This document shows positions 6,004 to 13,307 of a DNA stretch of 17,687 nt, piece after piece (the first letter of the stretch is position 1; every line of letters begins with the position of its first letter). The stretch covers positions 1-17,687 of the forward strand of contig CAZMKO010000048.1 in assembly GCA_964566965.1 (NCBI GenBank), read 5' to 3'. A model generated the notes under the pieces. That model was not told the origin of the DNA and searched no databases. It worked only from the letters and a program-made list of their open reading frames with translations. The position numbers were made by a program, and so were the translations under genes. This DNA is from Oleiagrimonas sp964566965. GTDB taxonomy: Bacteria > Pseudomonadota > Gammaproteobacteria > Xanthomonadales > Rhodanobacteraceae.

Positions 6004-7920
6004 TCAGTCACGACAGCCGGCATCTTGACCGGCAGTCTCCAGCCGCGCGACGAAATCGGCCTCGGACATGCTACCGAGGTTCTTGCCGTCGCGGCTACGC
6101 ACGGACAAGGTACCGGCCTCTTTTTCGCGGTCACCGACCACCAGAAGCCAAGGAACCTTGTGCAGCGTGTGTTCCCGGATTTTATAACCCACTTTTTCGT
6201 TGCGCAAATCGGCCTCCACGCGCAATCCCTTGGCGGCAAGGGATTTTGCCACGGCAGCGGCGTAATCGGCCTGGGCGTCGGTGATGTTGAGCACCACCGC
6301 CTGCACCGGCGCCAGCCAATCGGGCAGATTGCCGGCGTAATGCTCCAGCAGGATACCGATGAAACGCTCCATGGAGCCGACGATGGCGCGATGCAGCATC
6401 ACCGGATGCTGGCGGTCGGAATGCTCGTCCACATATTCGGCACCCAGGCGCACCGGCATGGAGAAGTCCACCTGCATGGTGCCCATCTGCCAGTCGCGAC
6501 CGATGGAATCACGCATGTGGTATTCGATCTTGGGGCCGTAGAAGGCGCCCTCGCCGGGCAGCTCGTCCCAGTCCACGCCGGCTGCTCGCAGCGCGCCGCG
6601 CAAAGCGTCCTCGGCCTTGTCCCATACCGCGTCGTCACCGATGCGGTCCTCGGGGCGCAGGGCGATCTTCACCTCGATGCCGCTGAATCCGAAATCGGCA
6701 TAAACCTGCATGGCCTGGGCGTGAAAATCGGTCACCTCGGCCTCGATCTGGTCGGGCGTGCAGAACACGTGCCCGTCATCCTGGGTGAAGGCGCGCACGC
6801 GCATCAAGCCGTGCAGCGCACCCGACGGTTCGTTGCGGTGGCAGGAGCCGAATTCGCCGTAGCGGATCGGCAGGTCGCGGTAGCTGTGCAGGCCGGCCTT
6901 GTAGATTTCCACGTGGCCGGGGCAATTCATCGGCTTGAGCGCATAAACACGTTTTTCCGACTCGGTGAAAAACATGTTTTCCTGGTAATTGTCCCAGTGC
7001 CCGGATTTCTTCCACAGGCTGACATCGAGGATTTGCGGCGCGCGCACTTCCTGATAACCGGAATCGCGGTACACCTTGCGCATGTACTGCTCGACCTGCT
7101 GCCAGATGGCCCAGCCCCTGGGGTGCCAGAACACCATGCCGGGGCCTTCGTCCTGCTGGTGGAACAGGTCCATGGCCTTGCCCAGCTTGCGGTGGTCGCG
7201 CTTTTCGGCCTCTTCCAATTGGTGCAGCCAGGCCTTCAACTCCTTGTCGTTGTGCCAGGCGGTGCCGTAGATGCGCGTCAGCATGGCGTTGTCCGAATCG
7301 CCACGCCAGTAGGCGCCGGCCACCTTCATCAGCTTGAACGCGCGCAGCTTGCCGGTGGACGGCACGTGCGGGCCGCGGCACAGGTCGGTGAATTCGCCCT
7401 GCGTGTACAGCGACAGTTCCTCGTCGGCCGGGATCGATTCGATGATCTCGGCCTTGTAGTCCTCGCCCATGTCACGGAAGAACTTGACCGCCTCGTCGCG
7501 CGACTTGACGGTACGCGAAAGCGGCAAATCCTCCTTGACGATCTTGGCCATCTCGGCCTCGATCTTCGGCAGATCCTCGGGCGTGAACGGCGTCTCGCGC
7601 GCGAAGTCGTAATAGAAGCCGTTGTCGATCACCGGCCCGATGGTGACCTGGGTACCCGGGTACAGCCGCTGCACGGCCTGCGCCAGCAGATGCGCGCTGG
7701 AATGGCGCAGGATCTCCAATGCCTCGGGGCTCTTGTCGGTGACGATTTCCAGACCGGCGTCGTGGTCGATGACATGGCCGGCATCGACCAGCTGGCCATC
7801 GACTTTGCCGGCCAGCGTCGCTTTGGCCAGGCCGGCGCCGATGGACGCGGCCACGTCCTGGACGGACACGGGATGGTCGAAAGGTTTCTTGCTACCGTCG
7901 GGGAGCGTGATCTCGATCAT
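6004..7920 (-). CDS. thrS: Threonine-tRNA ligase
   Basis: This encodes a 638-residue class II synthetase that charges tRNA(Thr) and edits Ser-tRNA(Thr). Domains in order: TGS domain (about 1-61), editing domain with HSSAH (H73, H77) and C181/H185 in CRGPH, catalytic core with MNCPGH (C333, zinc ligand), motif 2 (C360-R362 then FTQDDGH with H384), motif 3 HRAIVGSMERF, and the C-terminal anticodon-binding domain (about 535-638). All key residues are present and length is close to E. coli (642). The ATG at 7918-7920 gives the standard MIEITLPDGS. No Shine-Dalgarno sequence is visible in front of it, which is odd for the first gene of an operon. infC follows after 20 bases. Confidence 0.98.
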   Translation of the reverse strand: MIEITLPDGSKKPFDHPVSVQDVAASIGAGLAKATLAGKVDGQLVDAGHVIDHDAGLEIVTDKSPEALEILRHSSAHLLAQAVQRLYPGTQVTIGPVIDNGFYYDFARETPFTPEDLPKIEAEMAKIVKEDLPLSRTVKSRDEAVKFFRDMGEDYKAEIIESIPADEELSLYTQGEFTDLCRGPHVPSTGKLRAFKLMKVAGAYWRGDSDNAMLTRIYGTAWHNDKELKAWLHQLEEAEKRDHRKLGKAMDLFHQQDEGPGMVFWHPRGWAIWQQVEQYMRKVYRDSGYQEVRAPQILDVSLWKKSGHWDNYQENMFFTESEKRVYALKPMNCPGHVEIYKAGLHSYRDLPIRYGEFGSCHRNEPSGALHGLMRVRAFTQDDGHVFCTPDQIEAEVTDFHAQAMQVYADFGFSGIEVKIALRPEDRIGDDAVWDKAEDALRGALRAAGVDWDELPGEGAFYGPKIEYHMRDSIGRDWQMGTMQVDFSMPVRLGAEYVDEHSDRQHPVMLHRAIVGSMERFIGILLEHYAGNLPDWLAPVQAVVLNITDAQADYAAAVAKSLAAKGLRVEADLRNEKVGYKIREHTLHKVPWLLVVGDREKEAGTLSVRSRDGKNLGSMSEADFVARLETAGQDAGCRD

Positions 7921-7943
7921 GGTGTATGTACTTTTTTGAAAAG

Positions 7944-8010
7944 TCCGCCAGGGATGACGGGATTGATCTTTGTCGTCAGGAGGACGACCTTGAATGACGT
8001 TCCGCCAGGG
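7944..8010. repeat. Direct repeat and small hairpin in the thrS leader
   Basis: TCCGCCAGGG occurs exactly at 7944-7953 and 8001-8010. Between them lies a 6-bp hairpin (GTCGTC 7972-7977, GACGAC 7983-7988) whose minus-strand loop reads CTCCT. It lies in the probable 5' leader of thrS. Function unknown. Confidence 0.5.
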
Positions 8011-8041
8011 GCGGCCGGGACCACCGGCTTCGCCCGGGAAC

Positions 8042-8184
8042 CACGCATAAAAAAAGGACGCCGAGCGTCCCGCGGGCGGTTCAGCGCAGTCGGTTCAGGA
8101 TGGCAAGTACGTAGTTGACATGTCGCACACTCGACCGGCAGTTGTCTGCGGGCCACCTTGGGTTCACTGGGATTCAGAGGTCGG
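8042..8184 (-). ncRNA. Candidate small RNA upstream of thrS
   Basis: A stretch of about 140 bases bounded by a promoter-like sequence (8191-8219) and a strong intrinsic terminator (8049-8070), both on the minus strand. The region has no convincing reading frame, no tRNA TPsiC signature and is not made of the REP repeats found to its right. It contains three CTGAA(C/T) motifs. I could not match it to a known family; 6S, 4.5S and tRNA were considered and not supported. The 5' end is estimated from the -10 position. The alternative is that the terminator belongs to the porin transcript. Confidence 0.35.
8049..8070 (-). terminator. Intrinsic terminator upstream of thrS
   Basis: On the minus strand GGACGC (8065-8070), loop TCG, GCGTCC (8056-8061), followed immediately by seven T (8055-8049). 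This is a textbook Rho-independent terminator pointing towards thrS and ending about 130 bases before it. It insulates thrS from whatever is transcribed upstream. Confidence 0.85.
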
Positions 8185-8190
8185 CTTTGA

Positions 8191-8219
8191 AAGCTAGCTC
8201 CCGAAGCGCCAAGTGTCAA
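8191..8219 (-). promoter_or_regulatory. Candidate sigma-70 promoter
   Basis: On the minus strand TTGACA (8214-8219, perfect -35), spacer of 17 bases, TAGCTT (8191-8196, matching the -10 consensus at its first two and last bases). It points towards the terminator at 8049-8070. No convincing gene lies between them, hence the small-RNA proposal. Confidence 0.45.
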
Positions 8220-8257
8220 TGATGGCTCGTCACGAGGCCGCGCGGCGCCCGCATGCC

Positions 8258-8280
8258 ATCGCGGCTGAAGCCGCTCCCAC
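8258..8280 (-). repeat. Single REP element
   Basis: Same family as the unit at 34-57: GCGGCT (8261-8266) and AGCCGC (8269-8274) form the stem, and the head is GTGG on the minus strand in place of GTAG. Confidence 0.6.
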
Positions 8281-8286
8281 AGGGAA

Positions 8287-8427
8287 CCTCGAAAAACCTG
8301 GATTTTCATCAAGGCCACGGTAGGAGCGCTGGAAGGCGCGACCGGCAACGCGGGAAAATGGCGTGTCCTGCGGCCAGATTGATCGCGGCTTCCGCCGCTC
8401 CTACACACGATCGGGCGTTTTTCGAGG
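8287..8427. repeat. Nested inverted repeat with REP pair
   Basis: An outer 11-bp perfect inverted repeat (CCTCGAAAAAC at 8287-8297, its complement at 8417-8427) encloses an inner imperfect inverted pair of REP units (8320-8342 and 8381-8404, GTAG and CTAC outward). The inner spacer CGCGGGAAAATGGCGTG is shared with positions 1-17. Together with the single REP at 8258 this is a repeat cluster in the porin-thrS gap (7921-8523), a stretch in which I see no protein gene. Confidence 0.7.
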
Positions 8428-8443
8428 TGCCCCACAGGGCTGA

Positions 8444-8458
8444 CCTGGAACTTCCAGG
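8444..8458. repeat. Perfect short palindrome
   Basis: CCTGGAA, one central base, TTCCAGG. It lies between the repeat cluster and the porin stop codon. No T run follows on either strand, so it is not a clear terminator. Confidence 0.5.
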
Positions 8459-8497
8459 AACCCTTGTGAGAGCGGCCCATGGTCGCGACGCCGCCCC

Positions 8498-8518
8498 GAG
8501 TCCCGAGCCCCGAGTCCC
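8498..8518. repeat. Heptamer array E, GAGTCCC-type
   Basis: Three tandem units GAGTCCC, GAGCCCC, GAGTCCC. This is the same family as arrays A and D in the pheS-pheT gap. It lies 5 bases beyond the porin stop codon. Confidence 0.85.
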
Positions 8519-8523
8519 GGCCC

Positions 8524-9912
8524 TTAGAAATAAAATCCGAAATTGATATTCAACCGGTGCTCCACTTTGCCGTTGCCGACCATGGTGCCGCCGATGAACG
8601 GCTGGTTGCGGGCAGTGACGTAATCGAAATACGTGTACAGGTCGCCCGCCGACAGGCCCACACCCAAAATGTTCATGAAGGTGCTGGGCAGGTTGCCCGA
8701 CTTGTGGGTGACGATCGAATAGTCGTTGTAGAAGTCCAGCCCCTCGATCGGCCCCCATTCCACGGGCAGGTGGTAGGCCGCGTTGAGGCTGTAGCTGTCG
8801 GCCTTGGTGGCGATCGAGTCATAGAAGGCGTAGGCGCCGACGGCCAGCCACTTGGCATTGTTGTCGGTTTCGTAGCCGTAATGCAGTGCCTGGGCCTGCA
8901 GGTTCCAGCGCTGGATGTTGATGTTGGTATGCAACGCGTAGGCGTTGTAGTAGCCGATACGTGAATGCGGGTCGTCCAGACCACCGTGCAATGCCGAGCC
9001 ACCGACTTCGATCGACACGTCGTCGCTTGGCGTCCAGGTCCGTGCCACACGTGCGGCGAGCGTGTCGACCGCACCGGCCGGGTGCGCCGGCGCATCATTG
9101 ATGCCTTCGCCCGGCTCGCGCACGCCGAGCACGTTGTAGGAGTAACTGTCGGCGCGCGCGCCCGACCCGTCCACACCGCCGGTGCTGTCGTTCTTGAAGA
9201 ACGCCAGCTGCACGTTCCACTTGTCGCCGTCGTAGACGTATTCGGCGCCCATCGCCTGGGTGTCCTCCAGACCCAGGTAATAGTTGGAGCTGAAGAACCA
9301 GTTGTGCGAGTTGTACGGCTGGTTGCCGAACGGGATGCGGGTCAGGCCGATCTGCAGTTGTGAGGTATCGCTGAAGTCGTAGCCGACCCAGGCGTGCTGG
9401 ATGGCGCTCATGTACTGGAACCACCGCCACTGCGCGTCGAGGATGATGCCGTGCACCTTGCCGTGCAGATCCAGGCGGAAGATGTCGAAATCCTGGTCGC
9501 CGACACGCCGCACGTTGTCGTCGTTGTAGTCCTCGTAGCTGTACTGGAAGCGCATCGCGCCACCCAGGGTGATGCCGGTATCCTCGGTATGCGTACTGGA
9601 GGTGTCGGCAACGGCGACTTCCACGTCTTTTGCCTCGGCTTCCGGCGCCACGTCCGATCCGGCATCGTCGTCGGTCGCGGCCATGGCCGACTGGCTACCC
9701 GTTGCATCGGCCTGCGATTGTTGCTTCAGGGTGTCCAGTTGAGCCTGCAGCGCGTCGATCTGCGCCTGCATGGCGCGAATGCGCGCGTCGACATCCTGCG
9801 TGCCCGCCACATCCTCGGTCTGACCGAGGGCGGCGTGGGCCGGCGCGGGAGTAATCATGCCGGCGGCACACACGAAGGCGGCGACGGCCGCCGCGAGTGG
9901 TTTCATGGCCAT
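8524..9912 (-). CDS. Outer-membrane porin with N-terminal coiled coil
   Basis: This encodes 462 residues. The signal peptide (about 1-27) ends in PAPAHA before ALG. A heptad-patterned coiled coil follows (about 41-68, ARIRAMQAQIDALQAQLDTL), then an acidic, low-complexity linker (about 79-112). The rest, from GITLGGAMRFQYSYED, is a beta barrel of alternating strands ending in NFGFYF, the terminal aromatic typical of outer-membrane proteins. The periplasmic coiled coil before a barrel recalls trimeric DcaP-like porins, but I cannot assign the family with certainty. The ATG at 9910-9912 has AAGGAA 5 bases upstream; an ATG two codons later is the alternative. Its position 166 bases after opuAC suggests betaine or related solute passage; this is inference from context. 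Confidence 0.85.
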   Translation of the reverse strand: MAMKPLAAAVAAFVCAAGMITPAPAHAALGQTEDVAGTQDVDARIRAMQAQIDALQAQLDTLKQQSQADATGSQSAMAATDDDAGSDVAPEAEAKDVEVAVADTSSTHTEDTGITLGGAMRFQYSYEDYNDDNVRRVGDQDFDIFRLDLHGKVHGIILDAQWRWFQYMSAIQHAWVGYDFSDTSQLQIGLTRIPFGNQPYNSHNWFFSSNYYLGLEDTQAMGAEYVYDGDKWNVQLAFFKNDSTGGVDGSGARADSYSYNVLGVREPGEGINDAPAHPAGAVDTLAARVARTWTPSDDVSIEVGGSALHGGLDDPHSRIGYYNAYALHTNINIQRWNLQAQALHYGYETDNNAKWLAVGAYAFYDSIATKADSYSLNAAYHLPVEWGPIEGLDFYNDYSIVTHKSGNLPSTFMNILGVGLSAGDLYTYFDYVTARNQPFIGGTMVGNGKVEHRLNINFGFYF

Positions 9913-9935
9913 GGTGGTTCCTTGCGTTTCCCCGT

Positions 9936-9955
9936 GGCACCCGATGCGGGGTGCC
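9936..9955 (-). other. Hairpin in the porin leader
   Basis: GGCACCC (9936-9942) and GGGTGCC (9949-9955) form a perfect 7-bp stem with a 6-base loop, ending 24 bases before the porin start codon. It leaves the ribosome site free. There is no T run, so it is more likely an mRNA stability or control structure than a terminator. Confidence 0.4.
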
Positions 9956-10046
9956 GTCGATCCCCCTGTTGCCCCTCCCGCACGCCGTGTCGCGGCGGGC
10001 TGCGATACGACGGTGACGGGCTCTCGAACCCGTCGCGCCGCCGCTC

Positions 10047-10071
10047 GGCGGCCAGCCCCAGGCCGGCCGCC
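10047..10071 (-). other. GC-rich hairpin just after opuAC
   Basis: GGCGGCC (10047-10053) and GGCCGCC (10065-10071) pair with an 11-base spacer, starting 7 bases beyond the opuAC stop. No T run follows, so it may protect the opu mRNA 3' end or help Rho-dependent termination, limiting read-through into the porin gene. Confidence 0.4.
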
Positions 10072-10078
10072 TGCCGAA

Positions 10079-11002
10079 TCAGGTGCCGCTCATCCAGCCG
10101 GACACCTCGTCGGCGTGCTCATCAACCCACTGACGTGCGTCGGCCTTCGGATCGGCGCCGTCCTTGCGGTCGGCGGCCATTACCGCGCCACGGGCGTCGC
10201 CATCCAGCTTGAACTTGCCGAGGATGGCGTAGGCAGCCGGCATGTCCTGCTGCAGGCCCTTGCGTGCCACGGTGTAGATGTCGTCGGGCTTGCCGTACAC
10301 GTTGTCGGGATCGTCCAGGAACTTCAGGTCCCACTGGGCCCACATCCAGTGCGGCTTCCAACTGGTCACCACCACCGGCTCCTTCTTGCGGATGGAATCG
10401 GCGAGCACGGCGGTCATGGTGGCATCGCTGCCGGACACCAGTTTTTCCGGCAATTTGTACTCGTCGATGACCTTGTTGGTCAGGCGCATGATGCCGGCGC
10501 CGGGATCGATGCCGACGATACGGTTGTCGATTTTTTTGGCCACGTCGTCCTTGGCCAGATCGGTGATCGAATCGATATCCATGTAGTCGGGCACGGCCAG
10601 ACCCAGACGGGCTTCCTTCATGTTGACGCCCAGCTTCTCGACACGGTCCTTGGCTCGCGCGTAATAGTCGGCATGCGTGGTCGGCAGCCAGGCGCAGACC
10701 ACCGCGTCGGCGTCACCGTTGGCCAGCCCCTCGAACATCAACGCGCCGCTGACGGAAATGGTCTTGACGTCGTAACCGGCCTTTTCCAGCACCGCCGCCG
10801 CCACATTGGTGGCCGCCACACAGCTGTCCCATTCCACGTAGGCCAGCTTGATGGTGCCCTTGGACTCGGTCGGTGCGGCACTGGAGCCCGCCGAAGCCGC
10901 CTCGCTGCCGTTGCCGTTGCCGCCTGACGAGCAACCGGCCAGCCCGACCGTCAATGCGATGGCACAGGCGGCCAGGATCTTGAATGGAGTGCGATGTTTC
11001 AT
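10079..11002 (-). CDS. opuAC: Glycine betaine-type ABC transporter substrate-binding lipoprotein
   Basis: This encodes 307 residues. A lipoprotein signal ends in LAGC with C24 as the lipidated cysteine, followed by a Gly/Ser-rich tether (about 25-47) and an OpuAC-type fold. Tryptophans in conserved places (W58 in YVEWDS, W105 in AWLPTTHADY, W215 and W219 in WKPHWMW) fit the aromatic cage that binds the trimethylammonium group of betaine or proline betaine. IDPGAG and DLKFLDDPDNVYG resemble Bacillus OpuAC more than E. coli ProX. The start at 11000-11002 is fixed by the signal sequence and a strong AAGGGAGGA site; the frame is open further upstream but overlaps the permease gene. A lipid anchor in a Gram-negative ProX-like protein is notable, and the sorting signal (S25) does not indicate inner-membrane retention. 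Confidence 0.92.
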   Translation of the reverse strand: MKHRTPFKILAACAIALTVGLAGCSSGGNGNGSEAASAGSSAAPTESKGTIKLAYVEWDSCVAATNVAAAVLEKAGYDVKTISVSGALMFEGLANGDADAVVCAWLPTTHADYYARAKDRVEKLGVNMKEARLGLAVPDYMDIDSITDLAKDDVAKKIDNRIVGIDPGAGIMRLTNKVIDEYKLPEKLVSGSDATMTAVLADSIRKKEPVVVTSWKPHWMWAQWDLKFLDDPDNVYGKPDDIYTVARKGLQQDMPAAYAILGKFKLDGDARGAVMAADRKDGADPKADARQWVDEHADEVSGWMSGT

Positions 11003-11025
11003 GGATGTCCTCCCTTGGTTTGTCG

Positions 11026-11877
11026 TCACTTGCGCTCGTGCTTGCGACGACCGATGTTCTGGGTCATGCGGTCCAGGATCATGGCCAGGATCACGATGGC
11101 GATGCCGGCTTCGAACCCCTTGCCGGCCTGCAGGCGCTGGATGGCACGCCATACTTCCTCGCCCAGGCCGCCGGCGCCGATCATGGCGGCGATCACCACC
11201 ATCGACAGGGCCAGCATGATGGTCTGGTTGACACCGGCCATGATGGTTGGCACGGCCATCGGCAACTGCACCTTGAACAACTTCTGGCGTTTGGTCGAGC
11301 CGAACGAGTCGGCCGCCTCGATGAGGTCTGCCGGCACCTGGGTGATACCGAGGATGGTCAGACGGATGGCCGGCGGGGTGGCGAAGATCACGGTCGCCAC
11401 GCTGGCCGAGACCGCGCCCATGCCGAAGAACGGAATGGCCGGAATCAGGTACACGAAGGCCGGCATGGTCTGCATGAAATCCAGGATCGGCATCACGACC
11501 CTTCGCGTGCGCTGGTTGAGCGCCGCCGCGATACCGATCGGCAGGCCGATGGCTACCGCGATCAGGGTGGATATCAACACCAGCGTGAAGGTGTTGATGG
11601 TCGGTTCCCACAGGCGCAGGTTCCACAGGAACGCCAGGCCGACGATGCTCCAGATGGCCACCCGGCGCCCGGCGACCCGCCAGCCGATCAGGCCGATGAC
11701 AATGATCAGCAACCACGGCGGCAGCCAGATCAATGCCGCGTCGATGCCGTGGATGATCGCGCCGACGATCACGCTCAAGGCCCGGGTAAGAGCCGAAATG
11801 TGCACCGTCAACCAGTTGAGCACGACATCCAGGATGTGTGCCAGGGGAAACTTGGGAATGGTCGGAAGCAGCATCAT
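11026..11877 (-). CDS. opuAB: Glycine betaine-type ABC transporter permease
   Basis: This encodes a 283-residue inner-membrane permease of the ProW/OpuAB family. Hydrophobic segments run from about residue 50 to 275, including WLLIIVIGLIGW, IWSIVGLAFLW, LVLISTLIAVAIGLPIGIAAAL, FVYLIPAIPFFGMG and a C-terminal GIAIVILAMIL. The EAA loop that docks on the ATPase is clear (about 188-220, EAADSFGSTKRQKLFKVQLP). Its ATG overlaps the opuAA stop as ATGA, indicating translational coupling. It ends 23 bases before the opuAC ATG. Compared with E. coli ProW (354) it lacks the long N-terminal extension and is closer to Bacillus OpuAB (282). Confidence 0.95.
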   Translation of the reverse strand: MMLLPTIPKFPLAHILDVVLNWLTVHISALTRALSVIVGAIIHGIDAALIWLPPWLLIIVIGLIGWRVAGRRVAIWSIVGLAFLWNLRLWEPTINTFTLVLISTLIAVAIGLPIGIAAALNQRTRRVVMPILDFMQTMPAFVYLIPAIPFFGMGAVSASVATVIFATPPAIRLTILGITQVPADLIEAADSFGSTKRQKLFKVQLPMAVPTIMAGVNQTIMLALSMVVIAAMIGAGGLGEEVWRAIQRLQAGKGFEAGIAIVILAMILDRMTQNIGRRKHERK

Positions 11878-13133
11878 GCGTCGACTCCTCCGTCAGCGGG
11901 CGCCGGTTCGTTGTCGGCATCCTTCCCGTCGTCGTCGGACTGGCCCGACCCCGAGGCATAGTTGTCGGCCAGCACGGAAATGACCCCGGTACGCGTCACC
12001 ACGCCCAGCAGCTCGCCGCTGTCCGGATCCTCCACCGGCAGCAGGTAGGGCCAGTCCGTGAGCAGATTGATGACCTCGGGCAACGGCATGTCCGGCGGAA
12101 TCGAGGAATTTTTTTCAATCAACCCCTCGATGCTCCGCAAACCTTGCTTGACGGCCTTGTCGGTGGCATCCAGGCTGATCGTCCCGACGTAGGTGAAATC
12201 ACGCTTGACCACGGTGATGGAGGTGTAGTCGACCTCGTTCATCTTGTGCATCACCGTACGCGGACCGTCCTTCTCGAATGCCACGGCACGCGGCTTGGTC
12301 ATGGCCGAACGCGCGGTCAGCATGCGCGAGAAGTCGACGTTTTCCACGAAGCGCTCGACATACGCGTTGGCCGGATTGTTGAGAATTTCCTCGGGCGTGT
12401 CGAACTGCACCACGCGCCCGTCCTTCATCAGCACGATACGGTCGCCCAGTTCCAGCGCCTCGTCCAGATCGTGGGTGATGAACACGATGGTCTTGTGCAT
12501 GCGCTGCTGCAACTGCACCAGCTCGCGCTGCATGTCACGGCGGATCAACGGATCGAGCGCACTGAAGGCCTCGTCCATCAACAGGATGTCGGATTTGACC
12601 GCCAGCGCGCGCGCCAGACCGACACGCTGCTGCATGCCGCCACTGAGCTGCCCCGGATAGGCATCTTCCCACCCCTTCAGGCCGACCAGCTGGAGCGCCT
12701 CGCGGCCGCGCTGGCGACGTTCCTCGCGGTCCACACCCTGGATCTCCAGGCCGTAGGCGGCGTTGTCGGTCACGGTGCGATAGGGAAACAGCGCGAAATG
12801 CTGGAACACCATGGAGATCTTGCGGCGGCGAAATTCCAGCAATTGTTCGCGGTTGTATCGGGTGATGTCCTCGCCGTCGACAAGAATGCTGCCGCGGGTG
12901 ACGCTGTTGAGCAGGTTCAGGCACCGGATCAAGGTCGACTTGCCACTGCCCGACAAGCCCATCACCACCAGAAGCTCGCCTTCCTCGACCTCGAAGGACA
13001 CGTCGGCGCAACCGACAGCCAGTCCCGCATCCCGTATTTCCTTGTTGCTCTTTCCCGCGTCGAGCATGCGCAGTCCCTGGCGCGGGCGCTCTCCGAAAAT
13101 CTTGGTGAGATTCTCGACCTTGATTTTGGGCAT
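11874..13133 (-). CDS. opuAA: Glycine betaine-type ABC transporter ATPase with CBS domains
   Basis: This encodes 419 residues and powers betaine import. Walker A GLSGSGKST (59-67), Q loop VFQHFALFPY (Q111), signature LSGGMQQR (163-170), Walker B ILLMDE (E188), switch H221. Two CBS domains follow (about 272-395), which in OpuA sense ionic strength or nucleotides. The tail from about residue 397 is strongly acidic (GQSDDDGKDADNEPAP), with no basic residue except one lysine. The start at 13131-13133 gives MPKIKVENLTKIFG and has GGAGG 4 bases upstream; the longer open frame is leader. Order ATPase-permease-binding protein is the usual opuA/proU order. Osmotic induction is likely, from function, and the leader carries curved-DNA-like tracts. 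Confidence 0.95.
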   Translation of the reverse strand: MPKIKVENLTKIFGERPRQGLRMLDAGKSNKEIRDAGLAVGCADVSFEVEEGELLVVMGLSGSGKSTLIRCLNLLNSVTRGSILVDGEDITRYNREQLLEFRRRKISMVFQHFALFPYRTVTDNAAYGLEIQGVDREERRQRGREALQLVGLKGWEDAYPGQLSGGMQQRVGLARALAVKSDILLMDEAFSALDPLIRRDMQRELVQLQQRMHKTIVFITHDLDEALELGDRIVLMKDGRVVQFDTPEEILNNPANAYVERFVENVDFSRMLTARSAMTKPRAVAFEKDGPRTVMHKMNEVDYTSITVVKRDFTYVGTISLDATDKAVKQGLRSIEGLIEKNSSIPPDMPLPEVINLLTDWPYLLPVEDPDSGELLGVVTRTGVISVLADNYASGSGQSDDDGKDADNEPAPADGGVDA

Positions 13134-13236
13134 GCATCCTCCGCTGTGCCGGTGTATCGATCCCGTCCCCCGATCACGCACGCAAGACGCCTGCCGTGAA
13201 GCACACGACGCGTCGCCACGACCAAGGTTCTTTTTT

Positions 13237-13265
13237 ACCCTAACGGCATGACATGAAGGTCTCAA
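13237..13265 (-). promoter_or_regulatory. Candidate promoter of the opu operon
   Basis: On the minus strand TTGAGA (13260-13265, five of six -35 matches), a 17-base spacer, and TAGGGT (13237-13242, three of six -10 matches), followed by an A-rich start region. It would give a leader of about 95 bases before opuAA. It lies just downstream of the A/T-tract region at 13308-13351. Confidence 0.4.
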
Positions 13266-13307
13266 GTTTGCGCAAGCCGCGACCGTGTCCACAAGCACTT
13301 TCATCGA

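Noticed and set aside
8042..8190. tRNA, 6S RNA or 4.5S RNA gene
   Set aside because: No TPsiC-like GTTCGA with matching acceptor arm; no GGAAGC-type SRP loop; I could not build the long closing stem of 6S RNA. Left as an unassigned candidate small RNA.
7917..8480. Open frame of 187 codons on the minus strand overlapping the thrS start as ATGA
   Set aside because: It runs through REP repeats, a palindrome and a strong terminator, has no recognisable domain and a composition rich in Arg, Pro and Ser. The ATGA overlap appears to be chance.
11003..11959. OpuAC frame extended upstream to 626 residues
   Set aside because: The upstream part overlaps opuAB and opuAA in another frame and is low-complexity; the real protein starts at the lipoprotein signal with a strong ribosome site.
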